Positions 1 to 8,457 of a stretch of DNA of 64,000 bases are shown piece by piece. The notes beneath the pieces are model-generated. The model made no database searches, had not been told where the DNA came from, and saw only the letters and a program-made list of their open reading frames with translations. Made by a program: the position numbers and the translations under genes. Numbering within the stretch: the stretch's first letter is position 1; each line of letters starts with the position of its first letter. Origin of the DNA: Roseinatronobacter alkalisoli (GTDB lineage: Bacteria; Pseudomonadota; Alphaproteobacteria; Rhodobacterales; Rhodobacteraceae); NCBI RefSeq assembly GCF_028745735.1, contig NZ_JAQZSM010000014.1:1-64000 (forward strand). Direction: 5' to 3'.

Positions 1-1
1 C

Positions 2-541
2 GAGTGGCAGGCGCGCAAGCAGGGCGTTCAGGGCAGACGCCAATGGCGCAAGGTCCATCTGGCCACGGACACCGCTACGTCCGACATCCGGGCGGTGGAG
101 TTCACCTCCAGCAGCAACGGCGACAGTCCGATCTTGCCAGACCTGCTGGACCAGATCCCCGAGGGCGAAGACATCGGCTCGGTAACTGCCGACGGCGCCT
201 ATGACACCCGCCGCTGCCATACCGCCATCATCGACCGTCATGCCACTCCGATCATCCCTATCCGCAAGAACGGCCGACCATGGAAAGAAGACTGCCCGGC
301 GGCAATCGCCCGGAACGAAATACTGCGAGCCACCCGACACTATGGCAGGGCGTTCTGGAAGCGCTGGACTGTATACCATGTCCGAAGCAGGATCGAAGCA
401 AAGGTGCGGTGCCTCAAGGCCTTCGGCGAACGCATCAATGCCAGAGACCCCGACCGCCAGACCGCAGAAATCCAAATATGCATCGCCCTTATGAACCGCT
501 TCTCGGCCCTCGGAACGGCCGAGATCGTCCGCGTGACCTGA
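2..541 (+). mobile_element. IS5-family transposase, 3' part (cut by window edge)
   Basis: The frame is open from the window edge and gives about 179 residues of a DDE transposase of the IS5 family (IS903/IS427-like). The sequence shows a VHLATDTATSD block with the first Asp, a TADGAYDTR block with the second Asp, and SRIEAK with the Glu, followed by the usual LMNRFSALG tail. The start lies outside the window. Nothing in the visible part is broken, so the copy may be intact. An IS5-type end follows the stop, which fits a complete right half of the element. Confidence 0.85.
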
Positions 542-576
542 ACTGAAGGGGAAAGGCGGCATCACGTCTCAGCACT

Positions 577-594
577 GACTTACGCAACAACGCC
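577..594 (+). repeat. Right terminal inverted repeat of the IS5-type element
   Basis: GACTTACGCAACAACGCC reads on the other strand as GGCGTTGTTGCGTAAGTC, which resembles the GGCTTTGTTGCRTAA ends known for IS903-like IS5 elements. It lies 36 bases after the transposase stop. The left partner is outside the window, so the pairing could not be checked. Confidence 0.6.
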
Positions 595-690
595 TATCTG
601 AGTATTCCACATAAACAACTTGGCAACGCCTTTTAGAGTGATGAGGGTACACGATGCCGTTGGGTGGGGCCCCCCACCGCCAGTTCATGA

Positions 691-2052
691 TCAGATTGTT
701 CCGCTGTTCAGCGCATGCTGAACTCCGCCCAGCAGATGTTCCTTTAGGACAGAAGCTGCCGTCTCGTGATCACGCTTTAGCGCAGCGTCCAGCAGAGCGC
801 GGTGTTCAGCCGCTGCGATCTGACCGCGAAACGAAAGGGCTATCATCTGATAGCGAAGGTATTTGTCAAAAACGCCGCCATGCAGATGCATCAGCGCATC
901 GGATCCGCAGGCCGAGATCAGCGCCTGATGAAAGCCCCAGTCCAGGCGTTTCCACAGATCAATCTGCGATCGGTCGCCACGGTCCATCCTCTCTTCCATC
1001 GCCGCCAGCTTGTGATGCGCCGCGATAACACGGGCTTCCCAGTCGACATCGCCGTTCTGGAACGAATTGATCAGCGCCCGACCTTCCAGCAACAAGCGCA
1101 GCTCGGCAAGTTCGCGCAGATTATCGGCGGAAACCAGCGCCACCTCAAAACCGCGCTGCCCTTCGGCCACCACCAGCCCCTCGGTCGCCAGCCGGTTCAG
1201 CACTTCGCGCAGAATGCTGACCGACGCGCCATAATCGCTGCGTAGTCCCTCAAGCTTGAGCTTGCGGCCGGGGGCAAGGCGACCCCCGAGTATATCCCTG
1301 CGCACCTCGTTCCATGTTTTGGCAGAGACGGTCTCTCGTTGGAACGCAAAGGGGCTGGCCGGTACACCCTGCGGAAGAAGACCGCCAGCCGCTGTATGCG
1401 CGACACAGGCCGCAATATGCCCGTTTAACACAGAAATTGCGCGCTGATCGTCACGCTCCAGCGCGCAATCGCGCAGAAGCAGGTGCTCATACGCAGCATC
1501 ATTGCCGCGAAAGATTACAGCGATGATCTGATAACGCAGGTAGTGGTCAAAAACGCTGGCATGAGCGGTCAGCAATTCATCGGACCCACAGGCGGCAATC
1601 AACTGGTGGTGAAATTCCTTATCGTAATGCTTCCACAACTCGGATTGGTCACGCTTTCCTTCCAGCATCTGAGCCTCGATGCGCCCCAGCTTGTGATAAG
1701 CGCCGACGACCCGCCCTTCCCATTCCAGATCACCTTTTTCGAACGACCGGCTTAGCGCATGCCCTTCAAGAAGTTCGCGCAGCGTCGCCAGATCGTGAAA
1801 TTCCTCTTGCGTCACAGGGGCGACAGTGAACCCTCTCTGCCCTTGGGAAATCACGAAACGTTCGCCGGACAGTCGGTTGAGCACTTCACGCAAGGTGCTG
1901 ATACTGGAACCATAATTGTCGCGCAACGTCTCGAGCCGCAAACGCTCGTTAGGTTGAAGCTTGCCGAATATGATATCCCGCCGCACCGCCCGATAACAGG
2001 CTTCGCTTGCGGTGTCGGTCAAACCGGGAATGGCGGGCGGTTGCTCCATCAT
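691..2052 (-). CDS. Tandem-fused double GntR/FadR-type (HTH-FCD) transcriptional regulator
   Basis: One 453-residue frame holds two complete GntR regulators of the FadR/FCD subfamily in tandem. Repeat 1 spans about residues 12-225 with helix-turn-helix STLREVLNRL, then an all-helical FCD ligand domain. Repeat 2 spans about 245-450 with SILREVLNRL and its own FCD domain. The repeats share LRELLEGHAL / LRLLLEGRAL and AACGSDELL / SACGSDALM blocks. Usual family members are 210-250 residues and dimerise, so this chain would carry both DNA-binding and both effector domains of a dimer. It diverges from the TRAP-aroQ-aroE operon and is its likely ligand-responsive regulator (inference). Tandem ATGs mark the start; a modest AAGAGA precedes it. 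Confidence 0.85.
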   Translation of the reverse strand: MMEQPPAIPGLTDTASEACYRAVRRDIIFGKLQPNERLRLETLRDNYGSSISTLREVLNRLSGERFVISQGQRGFTVAPVTQEEFHDLATLRELLEGHALSRSFEKGDLEWEGRVVGAYHKLGRIEAQMLEGKRDQSELWKHYDKEFHHQLIAACGSDELLTAHASVFDHYLRYQIIAVIFRGNDAAYEHLLLRDCALERDDQRAISVLNGHIAACVAHTAAGGLLPQGVPASPFAFQRETVSAKTWNEVRRDILGGRLAPGRKLKLEGLRSDYGASVSILREVLNRLATEGLVVAEGQRGFEVALVSADNLRELAELRLLLEGRALINSFQNGDVDWEARVIAAHHKLAAMEERMDRGDRSQIDLWKRLDWGFHQALISACGSDALMHLHGGVFDKYLRYQMIALSFRGQIAAAEHRALLDAALKRDHETAASVLKEHLLGGVQHALNSGTI

Positions 2053-2236
2053 ATTCTCTTGTTAGACAGATTACCAGTAAACAGCAATGAGCAGTTATCA
2101 TAGGATAAAAACAAAAACATCATCTGTAAGAGATAAAATATGTTGAAAATGGAAAAGGGTGGTGTACTGTGCGTGTTGCAGAGTGCAGGGGGGATGGAGC
2201 CTTCTGTGCCTTTGGGAAATACTCAGGGAGGATAAG
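2053..2236. promoter_or_regulatory. Divergent intergenic control region of the double GntR gene and the TRAP operon
   Basis: This 184-base stretch separates two divergent starts. The part at 2085-2155 is clearly AT-richer than its surroundings and contains candidate -10-like hexamers such as GATAAAAT. AGGGAGGAT at 2226-2233 is the ribosome binding site for the TRAP binding protein. No clean GntR dyad could be fixed by eye, so operator positions remain unassigned. Confidence 0.45.
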
Positions 2237-3232
2237 ATGAAATATCAGATGACGCGTCGCAGTCTGTTTGCGGCCGGGACGGTGGCTCTGGCCATGGCGG
2301 CGGCGCCCTTTGGTACGGCGCAGGCGCAAGATGCGCCGACGCTGCGCTTTTCGGCGGTGTTTTCCGATCAGGATATTCGCGCACGCATGATGGAGCGCCT
2401 TGCCGAATCCGTTGCTGACGACTTCACGCTGGAAGTGCACCACGGCGGTACGCTTTTCGGGCAGGGGACCGAGCTTGTGGCGCTTCAGCGCGGCAATCTG
2501 GAGATGGGCAATATCGCGCCACAGGACATCGCCAATCAGATACCGGCATGGTCGTTTCTGACATCGGCCTATCTGTTCCGTGATGCGGATCACCTGATGG
2601 CCTTCTTTGCGTCGGACGCTGGCGGAGAGATGAAAGCAATGGCCGAAGAGCAGTTGGGCATCCATATCCTTGGCCCTACCTTCTTTGGTACCCGCCATGT
2701 GGGCCTTCGTCCGGATCGGCGCATCGAAACTCCCGCCGACATGGCCGGTATCCGGTTGCGCATGCCGCCTGGCGAAGCGTGGCAGTTCCTTGGTGAAGCA
2801 CTGGGTGCGAACCCGACCGCAATGGCCTATGCAGAGGTGTATACCGGCCTTCAGACTGGCGCGATCGACGGGCAGGACAACCCCTTGCCGAACGTGCAGA
2901 ACATGAAGTTCTATGAAGTTATGAGTCAGATCGTGATGACCTCGCATTTGGTGGCGTTCGATCTGCTGACCATCTCGTCAAGTGCCTGGAATGCGATGTC
3001 TCCGGAGCAACAGGAAGCGTTCCAGAGCGCTGCCGACGATGCCATGGCCTGGAGCGCGGCCGAGCACGAGAGCAGCGAGGCTGCGCTTGCTGAGTATTTC
3101 CGTGAACAGGGGCTGGAAATCTATACGCCTGATCTGGAAGCCTTCCGCGCTTATGCGCAGGAGCGTTATCTGGCCTCGCCTCTGTCGGCTGACTGGCCCG
3201 AGGGCATGCTTGAGCGCGTCAACGGACTCTGA
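2237..3232 (+). CDS. dctP: TRAP transporter periplasmic substrate-binding protein (DctP type)
   Basis: 331 residues with a signal peptide (MTRRSLFAAG then a hydrophobic stretch, cleavage near AQAQD, residue 31). The body shows DctP-family blocks: GGTLFGQGTELVALQRG, the GIRLRMPPGEAW segment with the Arg that binds substrate carboxylates in this family, and TGAIDGQDNPLPNV. The protein would capture an organic acid in the periplasm and pass it to DctQM. I chose the ATG at 2237, not an earlier in-frame codon, because AGGGAGGAT sits 4 bases upstream and the signal peptide begins there. First gene of a run with dctQ, dctM, aroQ and aroE, so a quinate- or shikimate-like ligand is inferred, not shown. 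Confidence 0.88.
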   Translation: MKYQMTRRSLFAAGTVALAMAAAPFGTAQAQDAPTLRFSAVFSDQDIRARMMERLAESVADDFTLEVHHGGTLFGQGTELVALQRGNLEMGNIAPQDIANQIPAWSFLTSAYLFRDADHLMAFFASDAGGEMKAMAEEQLGIHILGPTFFGTRHVGLRPDRRIETPADMAGIRLRMPPGEAWQFLGEALGANPTAMAYAEVYTGLQTGAIDGQDNPLPNVQNMKFYEVMSQIVMTSHLVAFDLLTISSSAWNAMSPEQQEAFQSAADDAMAWSAAEHESSEAALAEYFREQGLEIYTPDLEAFRAYAQERYLASPLSADWPEGMLERVNGL

Positions 3233-3314
3233 CGCCCAGTTGCGGCGGCACCAGCGTGACCGCCGCAAATCAAAAACCAACCGATCAGAAGACATGACGG
3301 TGGAGGACTGAACA

Positions 3315-3830
3315 GTGCAGGGTTTGCGTAAACTGGCCCACTGGCTAAGCCGGGGCGCCGAGGCATTGGCGGCGCTGATGCTGGCGGTGATGTTCGGGGC
3401 GTTCCTGGTGACGATCCTGTTTCGCTATGTTCTCAACTGGCCTTCGGGCGGCGCGGCGGAGCTGAGCTCGGTCATGTGGGTCTGGCTGGTGTTATTCGGA
3501 GCCGGATTCGTGCTTCGTGAACGCGACGAGATCCGCTTTGATATCGTCTATGGTTCGGTTCCGTCATTGGTGCGCCGGGTGTTCTTTGTGATAGCGGCGG
3601 TGGGTGTCGTGGGTCTGTTCATGCTCTCACTGCCTGCAGTCTGGGACTATGTGACCTTCATGAAGGTGCAGCGCACCGCCTATTTACGCATCCGCTATGA
3701 CTGGTTGTTCTCGGTCTATGTGCTGTTCGCAGTGGCGGTAATCCTGCGCTACCTCTGGCTCGCCGGTTGCGCCGTTGCCGGACATGATCCGATTGCCCCG
3801 GAACAGCAAACATCCGCGAAAGGAGACTGA
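3315..3830 (+). CDS. dctQ: TRAP transporter small permease (DctQ)
   Basis: 171 residues with four predicted membrane segments and the DctQ block ELSSVMWVWLVLFGAGFVLRERDEIRFD split across segment 2 and the following loop. It forms the small membrane subunit that joins DctM in the Na+-dependent TRAP permease. The start is GTG, preceded by GGTGGAGGA. It lies 82 bases after dctP and immediately before dctM. Confidence 0.85.
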   Translation: MQGLRKLAHWLSRGAEALAALMLAVMFGAFLVTILFRYVLNWPSGGAAELSSVMWVWLVLFGAGFVLRERDEIRFDIVYGSVPSLVRRVFFVIAAVGVVGLFMLSLPAVWDYVTFMKVQRTAYLRIRYDWLFSVYVLFAVAVILRYLWLAGCAVAGHDPIAPEQQTSAKGD

Positions 3831-3831
3831 G

Positions 3832-5124
3832 ATGGAGCCTTTCACCGCCGCGCTGCTGGTGATCTGCGGGCTTGCCGTTCTGGGCTTGCCTATTGGACTG
3901 TCGATGATCTCGGGCTCGGTGCTGTATCTGTATATGCGCGGTCAGGACATGGGACTGGTGGCAGAGCGGCTGCTGAACAGCATGTTTACCGGCTATGTAA
4001 TTCTGGCCGTGCCGTTATTCATTCTGGCGGCCGAGTTGATGAACACCGGCTCCATGACAGACCGGCTTTTGCGCTTCTGCAACGCCTTTGTCGGGCGGTT
4101 CCGGGGCGGGCTGGCGCAGGTCAACGTGGTTCAGTCGCTGATCTTTTCGGGCATGTCAGGTTCGGCCTTTGCGGACGCGGCGGGCACCGGGCGGATCATC
4201 GCCAACATGATGACCCGCGAAGGGCGCTACACCAAGAGCTTTGCCGCTGCCCTGACCGCAAGTGCCGCCGTGATCGGCCCGATCATTCCGCCGTCGATTC
4301 CTATGGTGCTTTACGCGCTGGTTTCGAATGCGTCGATCGGCTTTCTGTTTCTTGCGGGCATTTTGCCAGGCATCATGATGGCGCTGGTGATGATGGTTCT
4401 GGTGGCGGTACAATCGCGTCGGCTGAACTTTCCGGTTGAGCCGCCGACGCCTGTGCGCGAACTGCCCGGTATCACATTCCGCGCTTTTCCGGCGCTTATG
4501 ATGCCGGTTGTACTGCTGGGCGGTATCTATTCCGGCGCAATGACACCAACTGAAGCTGCTGCTGTTGCTGCCGCTTACGCGTTGGTGGTGTCTGCGCTGC
4601 TCTATCGGTCAATCTCTCTGGGCCAGCTTTATGGTGCGCTGGTTTCAGGGGCGCGTTCTTCCACATCGATCGGTATGCTGATTGCGGGTGCGCTGGTGTT
4701 CAACTATGTCGTCACCGCTGAGAATATCCCCCAGACGTTGCGAGTGTATCTTGCGGCATGGGATCTGACGCCACTTCAGTTCCTGATCCTTGTCAATATC
4801 GTTCTTCTACTGGTCGGTGCGATGCTGGAAGGCACCGCGATCCTGTTGATCATCGTGCCGGTCTTCATTCCGACGGCGGCGGCGCTCGGAATCGACCCGG
4901 TTCACTTTGGTGTAGTGGCGGTGGTCAACATCATGATCGGACTGGTCACGCCGCCCTATGGCCTGCTGATCTTCATCATGCAGTCGATCACCGGTGCCAA
5001 ACTGCGGCATATCATTCGTGATCTGGTCCCGTTCATCGGCGTTCTTCTGCTGGCGCTGGCCGCAATCACGGCTCTCCCCGATTTTGTGCTCTGGCTGCCA
5101 CGGCAGTTTGGCTATCAGGGCTGA
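3832..5124 (+). CDS. dctM: TRAP transporter large permease (DctM)
   Basis: 430 residues, highly hydrophobic, around twelve membrane segments. Family blocks include SGMSGSAFADAAGTG, VIGPIIPPSIPMVLYA, and near the C-terminus VNIMIGLVTPPYGLLIF, all typical of the DctM/SiaM large subunit that forms the transport path. The ATG at 3832 follows AGGAGA and the stop of dctQ by one base; an earlier in-frame codon at 3775 lies inside dctQ. Translation is probably coupled to dctQ. Confidence 0.9.
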   Translation: MEPFTAALLVICGLAVLGLPIGLSMISGSVLYLYMRGQDMGLVAERLLNSMFTGYVILAVPLFILAAELMNTGSMTDRLLRFCNAFVGRFRGGLAQVNVVQSLIFSGMSGSAFADAAGTGRIIANMMTREGRYTKSFAAALTASAAVIGPIIPPSIPMVLYALVSNASIGFLFLAGILPGIMMALVMMVLVAVQSRRLNFPVEPPTPVRELPGITFRAFPALMMPVVLLGGIYSGAMTPTEAAAVAAAYALVVSALLYRSISLGQLYGALVSGARSSTSIGMLIAGALVFNYVVTAENIPQTLRVYLAAWDLTPLQFLILVNIVLLLVGAMLEGTAILLIIVPVFIPTAAALGIDPVHFGVVAVVNIMIGLVTPPYGLLIFIMQSITGAKLRHIIRDLVPFIGVLLLALAAITALPDFVLWLPRQFGYQG

Positions 5125-5144
5125 CTTGAAGAAAGGTTATCCGC

Positions 5145-5579
5145 ATGTCCGGCGCCATCCATGTTCTGAACGGCCCCAATCTCAACCGTTTGGGCACCCG
5201 CGAGCCCGAGATATATGGGGCCACCACACTGGCCGAGATCGAGGCACTATGCCACGAAGCAGCAGGCCCGCGCGCGCTGCTGTTTCGCCAGTCGAATGCC
5301 GAATACCAACTGATCGACTGGATTCATCAGGCAATTGACGACAATGCCGCCGCGATCATCATTAATCCCGCCGGACTGACCTTTACCTCGGTGCCGATCA
5401 TGGACGCACTCAAGATGTTTCGCGGCACGGTGATCGAATTGCATATCACCAACATCCACCGGCGGGAAGCGGTCTATCATACCTCGCTGGTGTCTAAAGT
5501 GGTCACCGCCGTGATTGCTGGGTTGGGGCCTCAGGGCTATCGCACGGCTGTCGAGGCAGCCTGCCGGATGACCGGATAA
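5145..5579 (+). CDS. aroQ: Type II 3-dehydroquinate dehydratase family protein (divergent AroQ)
   Basis: 144 residues, normal length for type II dehydroquinases, which interconvert 3-dehydroquinate and 3-dehydroshikimate. Visible are LNGPNLNRLGTREPEIYG with the flexible-loop Arg and Tyr, INPAGLTFTSV and VIELHITNIHRRE. Two positions differ from the consensus I know: the THTS histidine is Phe (LTFTSV), and the Arg of FRHHS near the end is replaced (VYHTS). These residues contact substrate in the Mycobacterium enzyme, so activity or specificity may be altered. Position in a TRAP operon next to a dehydrogenase suggests a catabolic role, not the biosynthetic one. Confidence 0.8.
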   Translation: MSGAIHVLNGPNLNRLGTREPEIYGATTLAEIEALCHEAAGPRALLFRQSNAEYQLIDWIHQAIDDNAAAIIINPAGLTFTSVPIMDALKMFRGTVIELHITNIHRREAVYHTSLVSKVVTAVIAGLGPQGYRTAVEAACRMTG

Positions 5580-5583
5580 GCCC

Positions 5584-6423
5584 ATGACACATCTTCGCCT
5601 TGGTTTGATCGGGGACAATATCGGCGCATCGCGTGCCCCGCGCTTTCACATGTTGGCAGGCAAGCAGAACGGGATTTCCGTCACCTATGACCGTCTTGTT
5701 CCGCAGGTGATGGAGCGCGATTTCGATTCGCTTTTCGATCATGTGATGGCGGCGGGTTATCGCGGGATCAATATAACCTATCCATACAAGGAACGCGCTG
5801 CCACACGGGTGCGCATCGACGATCCCGGCGTGCGCGCGCTGGGGGCGGTGAACACGGTTTTGTTTGACGGGGAGGCGCCGCGCGGCTTCAACACCGACCA
5901 CTCCGGTTTCATATCAGCATGGAGCAAGGTTTGGGGCAATGTTAACCCGGGCACCACACTGGTGATTGGCGCGGGCGGCGTGGGCCGCGCCATCAGCTTT
6001 GCAATTGCCACACTCGGTGCGCGCGAAATCCGCCTGGCCGACACTGACCTGCCCCGTGCCAACAGACTGGCGAAGGCGTTGACGGAGGCTTTCCCGGCGC
6101 TTGATGTGCGCGTTGGCGCCAACGCCGCAGCACTCGCCGCCGATGCGCAGGGTTTGGTGAATGCGACGCCGGTGGGCATGACCGGGCATCCGGGAACGCC
6201 GCTGCCGCCGCCCGCGATGCGTGGTGCCCTGTGGGCGTTCGACGCGGTGTATACGCCAATCAACACGCAGTTTCTGACCGATGCCACCAGCGCCGGTTTG
6301 AATACCCTCTCCGGGTTCGAACTGTTTATCGGGCAGGCGGTTGATGCGTGGAACCTCTTCTCTGAGCGGCCGATAGACGAAGCGCGCTTACGCGCGGATC
6401 TTGCCGCCGAGGAAATCACATGA
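5584..6423 (+). CDS. Shikimate/quinate dehydrogenase family protein (AroE-like, catabolic type)
   Basis: 279 residues with the AroE fold. The N-terminal substrate domain has GINITYPYKERA with the catalytic Lys and FNTDHSGF with the catalytic Asp. The C-terminal Rossmann domain has VIGAGGVGRA. The usual S-x-S of the substrate pocket appears here as SRAP, and NTDG as NTDH, closer to NAD-linked quinate/shikimate dehydrogenases (QsuD-like) than to biosynthetic AroE; this is my judgement from memory. It follows aroQ by 4 bases. Together the two would convert a quinate/shikimate-type acid towards 3-dehydroshikimate. Its stop overlaps the start of a broken quiC-like reading frame. Confidence 0.83.
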   Translation: MTHLRLGLIGDNIGASRAPRFHMLAGKQNGISVTYDRLVPQVMERDFDSLFDHVMAAGYRGINITYPYKERAATRVRIDDPGVRALGAVNTVLFDGEAPRGFNTDHSGFISAWSKVWGNVNPGTTLVIGAGGVGRAISFAIATLGAREIRLADTDLPRANRLAKALTEAFPALDVRVGANAAALAADAQGLVNATPVGMTGHPGTPLPPPAMRGALWAFDAVYTPINTQFLTDATSAGLNTLSGFELFIGQAVDAWNLFSERPIDEARLRADLAAEEIT

Positions 6424-6606
6424 AGACCTTCATCGCCACAGTCTCGGTCTCGGGTAGACTGAAGAAAAACTCGCTATTACTGAAGCGGGTTTCGACGGGA
6501 TGGAAATCTTTGAACAGGATTTCATAGCCCCCGCGCAACTGGGCAACATGGGGCGCGATCACGGGCCGCAGTTAACGCGTTTCCAATCCCTCCGCGATTT
6601 CCCGCC
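6420..6606 (+). pseudogene. 5' remnant of 3-dehydroshikimate dehydratase (quiC/DSD-like), frameshifted and truncated
   Basis: An ATG overlapping the aroE stop opens MKTFIATVSVSG, the usual N-terminus of QuiC-type 3-dehydroshikimate dehydratases. The frame is lost in an A-run near 6465-6470 and resumes two frames over as KLAITEAGFDGMEIFE, then DFIAPAQ and TRFQSLRDF, matching the family order. Homology ends near 6606, leaving about 60 of the family's roughly 600 residues. The intact enzyme would turn 3-dehydroshikimate into protocatechuate, the step that follows aroQ and aroE. The operon therefore once carried the full quinate-to-protocatechuate route. Confidence 0.72.
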
Positions 6607-6704
6607 ATTGCCAAGTTGTATGGTCTGGGGTGTCAATGACGGTGACGCCTTCGGCAAGGTCGCGGAACAGGTACTTTGGCAGTGTCGCAACCGCAGGCAG
6701 GGGA

Positions 6705-6972
6705 AGATGGTTTTCGTCTGTCAGCTTTTTGCCGCGTACAGCCCGCTGCGTTTTCGGAACTGGAGCAACTCGTCGAAGGCATATGCCAGAAGATGCTGAT
6801 ACAACAGCTGCGGACCCTTGAAGACGACGGTATCGTCATGTGGACCATCTTCCCCGAAGTGCCTCCCAGAGTAAAATACTGCCTCAGCGACATGAGAATC
6901 GTGCTTAGCCTTTCGATGGAAGCGCTGATTGACTGCGCCTTCCTGCGGCGTGAGAAAGCTGCTCGCGGATAG
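6705..6972 (+). pseudogene. HxlR-family regulator remnant
   Basis: From about 6742 one frame reads FSELEQLVEGICQKML, then QQLRTLEDDGIVMW and PEVPPRVKYCLSDM, the wing and C-terminal half of an HxlR winged-helix regulator. The preceding SPLRF lies in another frame, so there is a frameshift near 6755, and the N-terminal third is not recognisable. It ends at a stop at 6972. It is a decayed gene between the truncated quiC and IS66, with no visible partner. Confidence 0.65.
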
Positions 6973-7089
6973 CTTCACCGGACAACCCGCAGTCGGCCGC
7001 CGAGCAACCGGACGGAATCTGGTCTCAAATCTGGACCGCCGCTGATTGTTCGTTCAACAAAAGCTGATGCAGAGTAACCACCCCAATTG

Positions 7090-7386
7090 TTACCGCGTTG
7101 ATTTAGCTTTGAGACGTTCCACGAGATCGGCGTCACTGACGAAGTCATCGAGGAACTCATGCCAGGTTCTGGTGGTGTTACGAGCGTCGCGGATCATGTC
7201 CGTCAGTTCCTCGATTCAGTCATCGGTCAGCGCAGTGACTGTTTCTTCGGGTCCTATAGAGACGCTGACGATGTTTCCATAAGTCAGGTTGTCGTCGTTG
7301 TAGATGATCGCTTCAAGAAGTTCTGCATCCTCACCCAACAACTTGGCGACGTAATCGATGGTGCATACATGGGTCACCGCAGCCAT
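7090..7386 (-). pseudogene. IS66-associated passenger ORF with one in-frame TGA
   Basis: The ATG overlaps the tnpC stop (TGATG), so translation would be coupled. The frame encodes 98 codons beginning MAAVTHVCTIDYVAKLLGED and ending LVERLKAKSTR, acidic and evenly coding. It is broken by one TGA at 7216-7218 between TALTDD and IEELTDM, after which the same frame continues cleanly to a TAA. A single base change (from GGA or CGA, for example) explains it. Function unknown. I think similar small frames follow tnpC in related IS66 copies, but I could not compare. Confidence 0.6.
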
Positions 7387-8410
7387 CAGGCGGCCTGTGA
7401 TTGTGCAGCGGCCAGCGGTGCCCAGTTCCAGGGCAGCAATTCATCCAGTCTGTTGCTCTTGTGATCGTGGATGCGGTCGAGGATGTCAGCGGATAGGCCA
7501 GCGGATCGATACCGTTCAGTTTTGCCGTTTCGATGACCGTCATCGCACGTGCGAGGGTTTCCGCGCCGGTATCTGCTCCTGCAAGTAACCAATTTTTCCT
7601 GCCGAGCCCAATCGGGCGCAGGGCACGTTCAACGGGATTGTTGTCGATGGCCACACGCCCGTCGGGCAGAAACAGGCTAAAGGCCTCCTGCCGCGCGCAT
7701 TGGCCAGGTGGCCAAGAACGTGCTCTTCTTTCCAGTCTGGCGCAAAGCGATAGACAGCACCCGGTGGCGATGCCCCGGCCCAAGGCCGCTGGTCACGCAC
7801 ATAGGCCCAGATCCGGCCTTGCTTGACACCCTTGCCAAGACCTTTGTCGCGCAAGCTGCGATCCAGCACCCGGTTGGGTGTGTCGTCCGCATGGAGCAGG
7901 TCGCTGGTCATGATGTTCGCCTCGATCCGTGCGATCAGTGGCGACAAGGTCTTCATGGCGCGGCCACACCAGCCCACGAGGGTGCTTTCGGAAATGTCCG
8001 CCCCCATGCGGGCGAAGATCTCGTGTTGGCGATACAAAGGCAAATGATCGTCGAACTTCGAGACAAGCACATGCGCGAGCAGGTTCGGCCCCGCCATACT
8101 GCCCGGGATCGGGCGACTGGGCGCAGGTTCCTGCACCATCCGCTCACAACGGCGGCAGGATTTCTTGATCCGGGCGATCTGGATCACTTTCATTTGCGCG
8201 GCGATCATGTCCAGCAACTCGCTGACATCCTCACCCATCACGCGCAGATCGCCACCGCAGTCGGGACAGCAGGCACCGGGGTCCAGTTCACGACGCTCGC
8301 GCGGCGTGGCATCCGATACACGCGGCCTGCAACGCAGCGATCATCGCCTTCAACAGCGCAGGATCTTCGGGCAGAATTGCGGCATCACTCGACGTGCCGC
8401 TGACTATCAC
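7386..8410 (-). pseudogene. tnpC: IS66 transposase TnpC, decayed by internal deletions and frameshifts
   Basis: Pieces in family order: SSDAAILPEDPALLKAM near 8400-8350, a jump and frameshift to RVSDATPRERREL, then a long intact middle (ELLDMIAAQMKVIQIARIKK through DDTPNRVLDRS to EEHVLGHLANA) at about 8320-7690. A second deletion joins this to AFSLFLPDGRVAIDNNPVERAL, which carries the catalytic Glu region, and a further shift precedes LADILDRIHDHKSN at the C-terminus. About 340 of roughly 500 residues remain. The transposase cannot be functional. It lies downstream of intact-looking tnpB and tnpA in the usual A-B-C order. Confidence 0.85.
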
Positions 8411-8457
8411 AAACAATCAGGAAACACCATAAAAACAAGGTATTTCAGATGGATAAA

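Noticed and set aside
6572-6735. Minus-strand frame reading LPKYLFRDLAEGV and WQWREIAEGLETR before a TAA
   Set aside because: It reads smoothly but has no start, no recognised family, and overlaps the better supported quiC remnant on the other strand.
7216-7218. In-frame TGA in the IS66 passenger ORF as a selenocysteine codon
   Set aside because: No selenoprotein family, no hairpin seen after it, and the neighbouring tnpC is plainly decayed; a point mutation is simpler.
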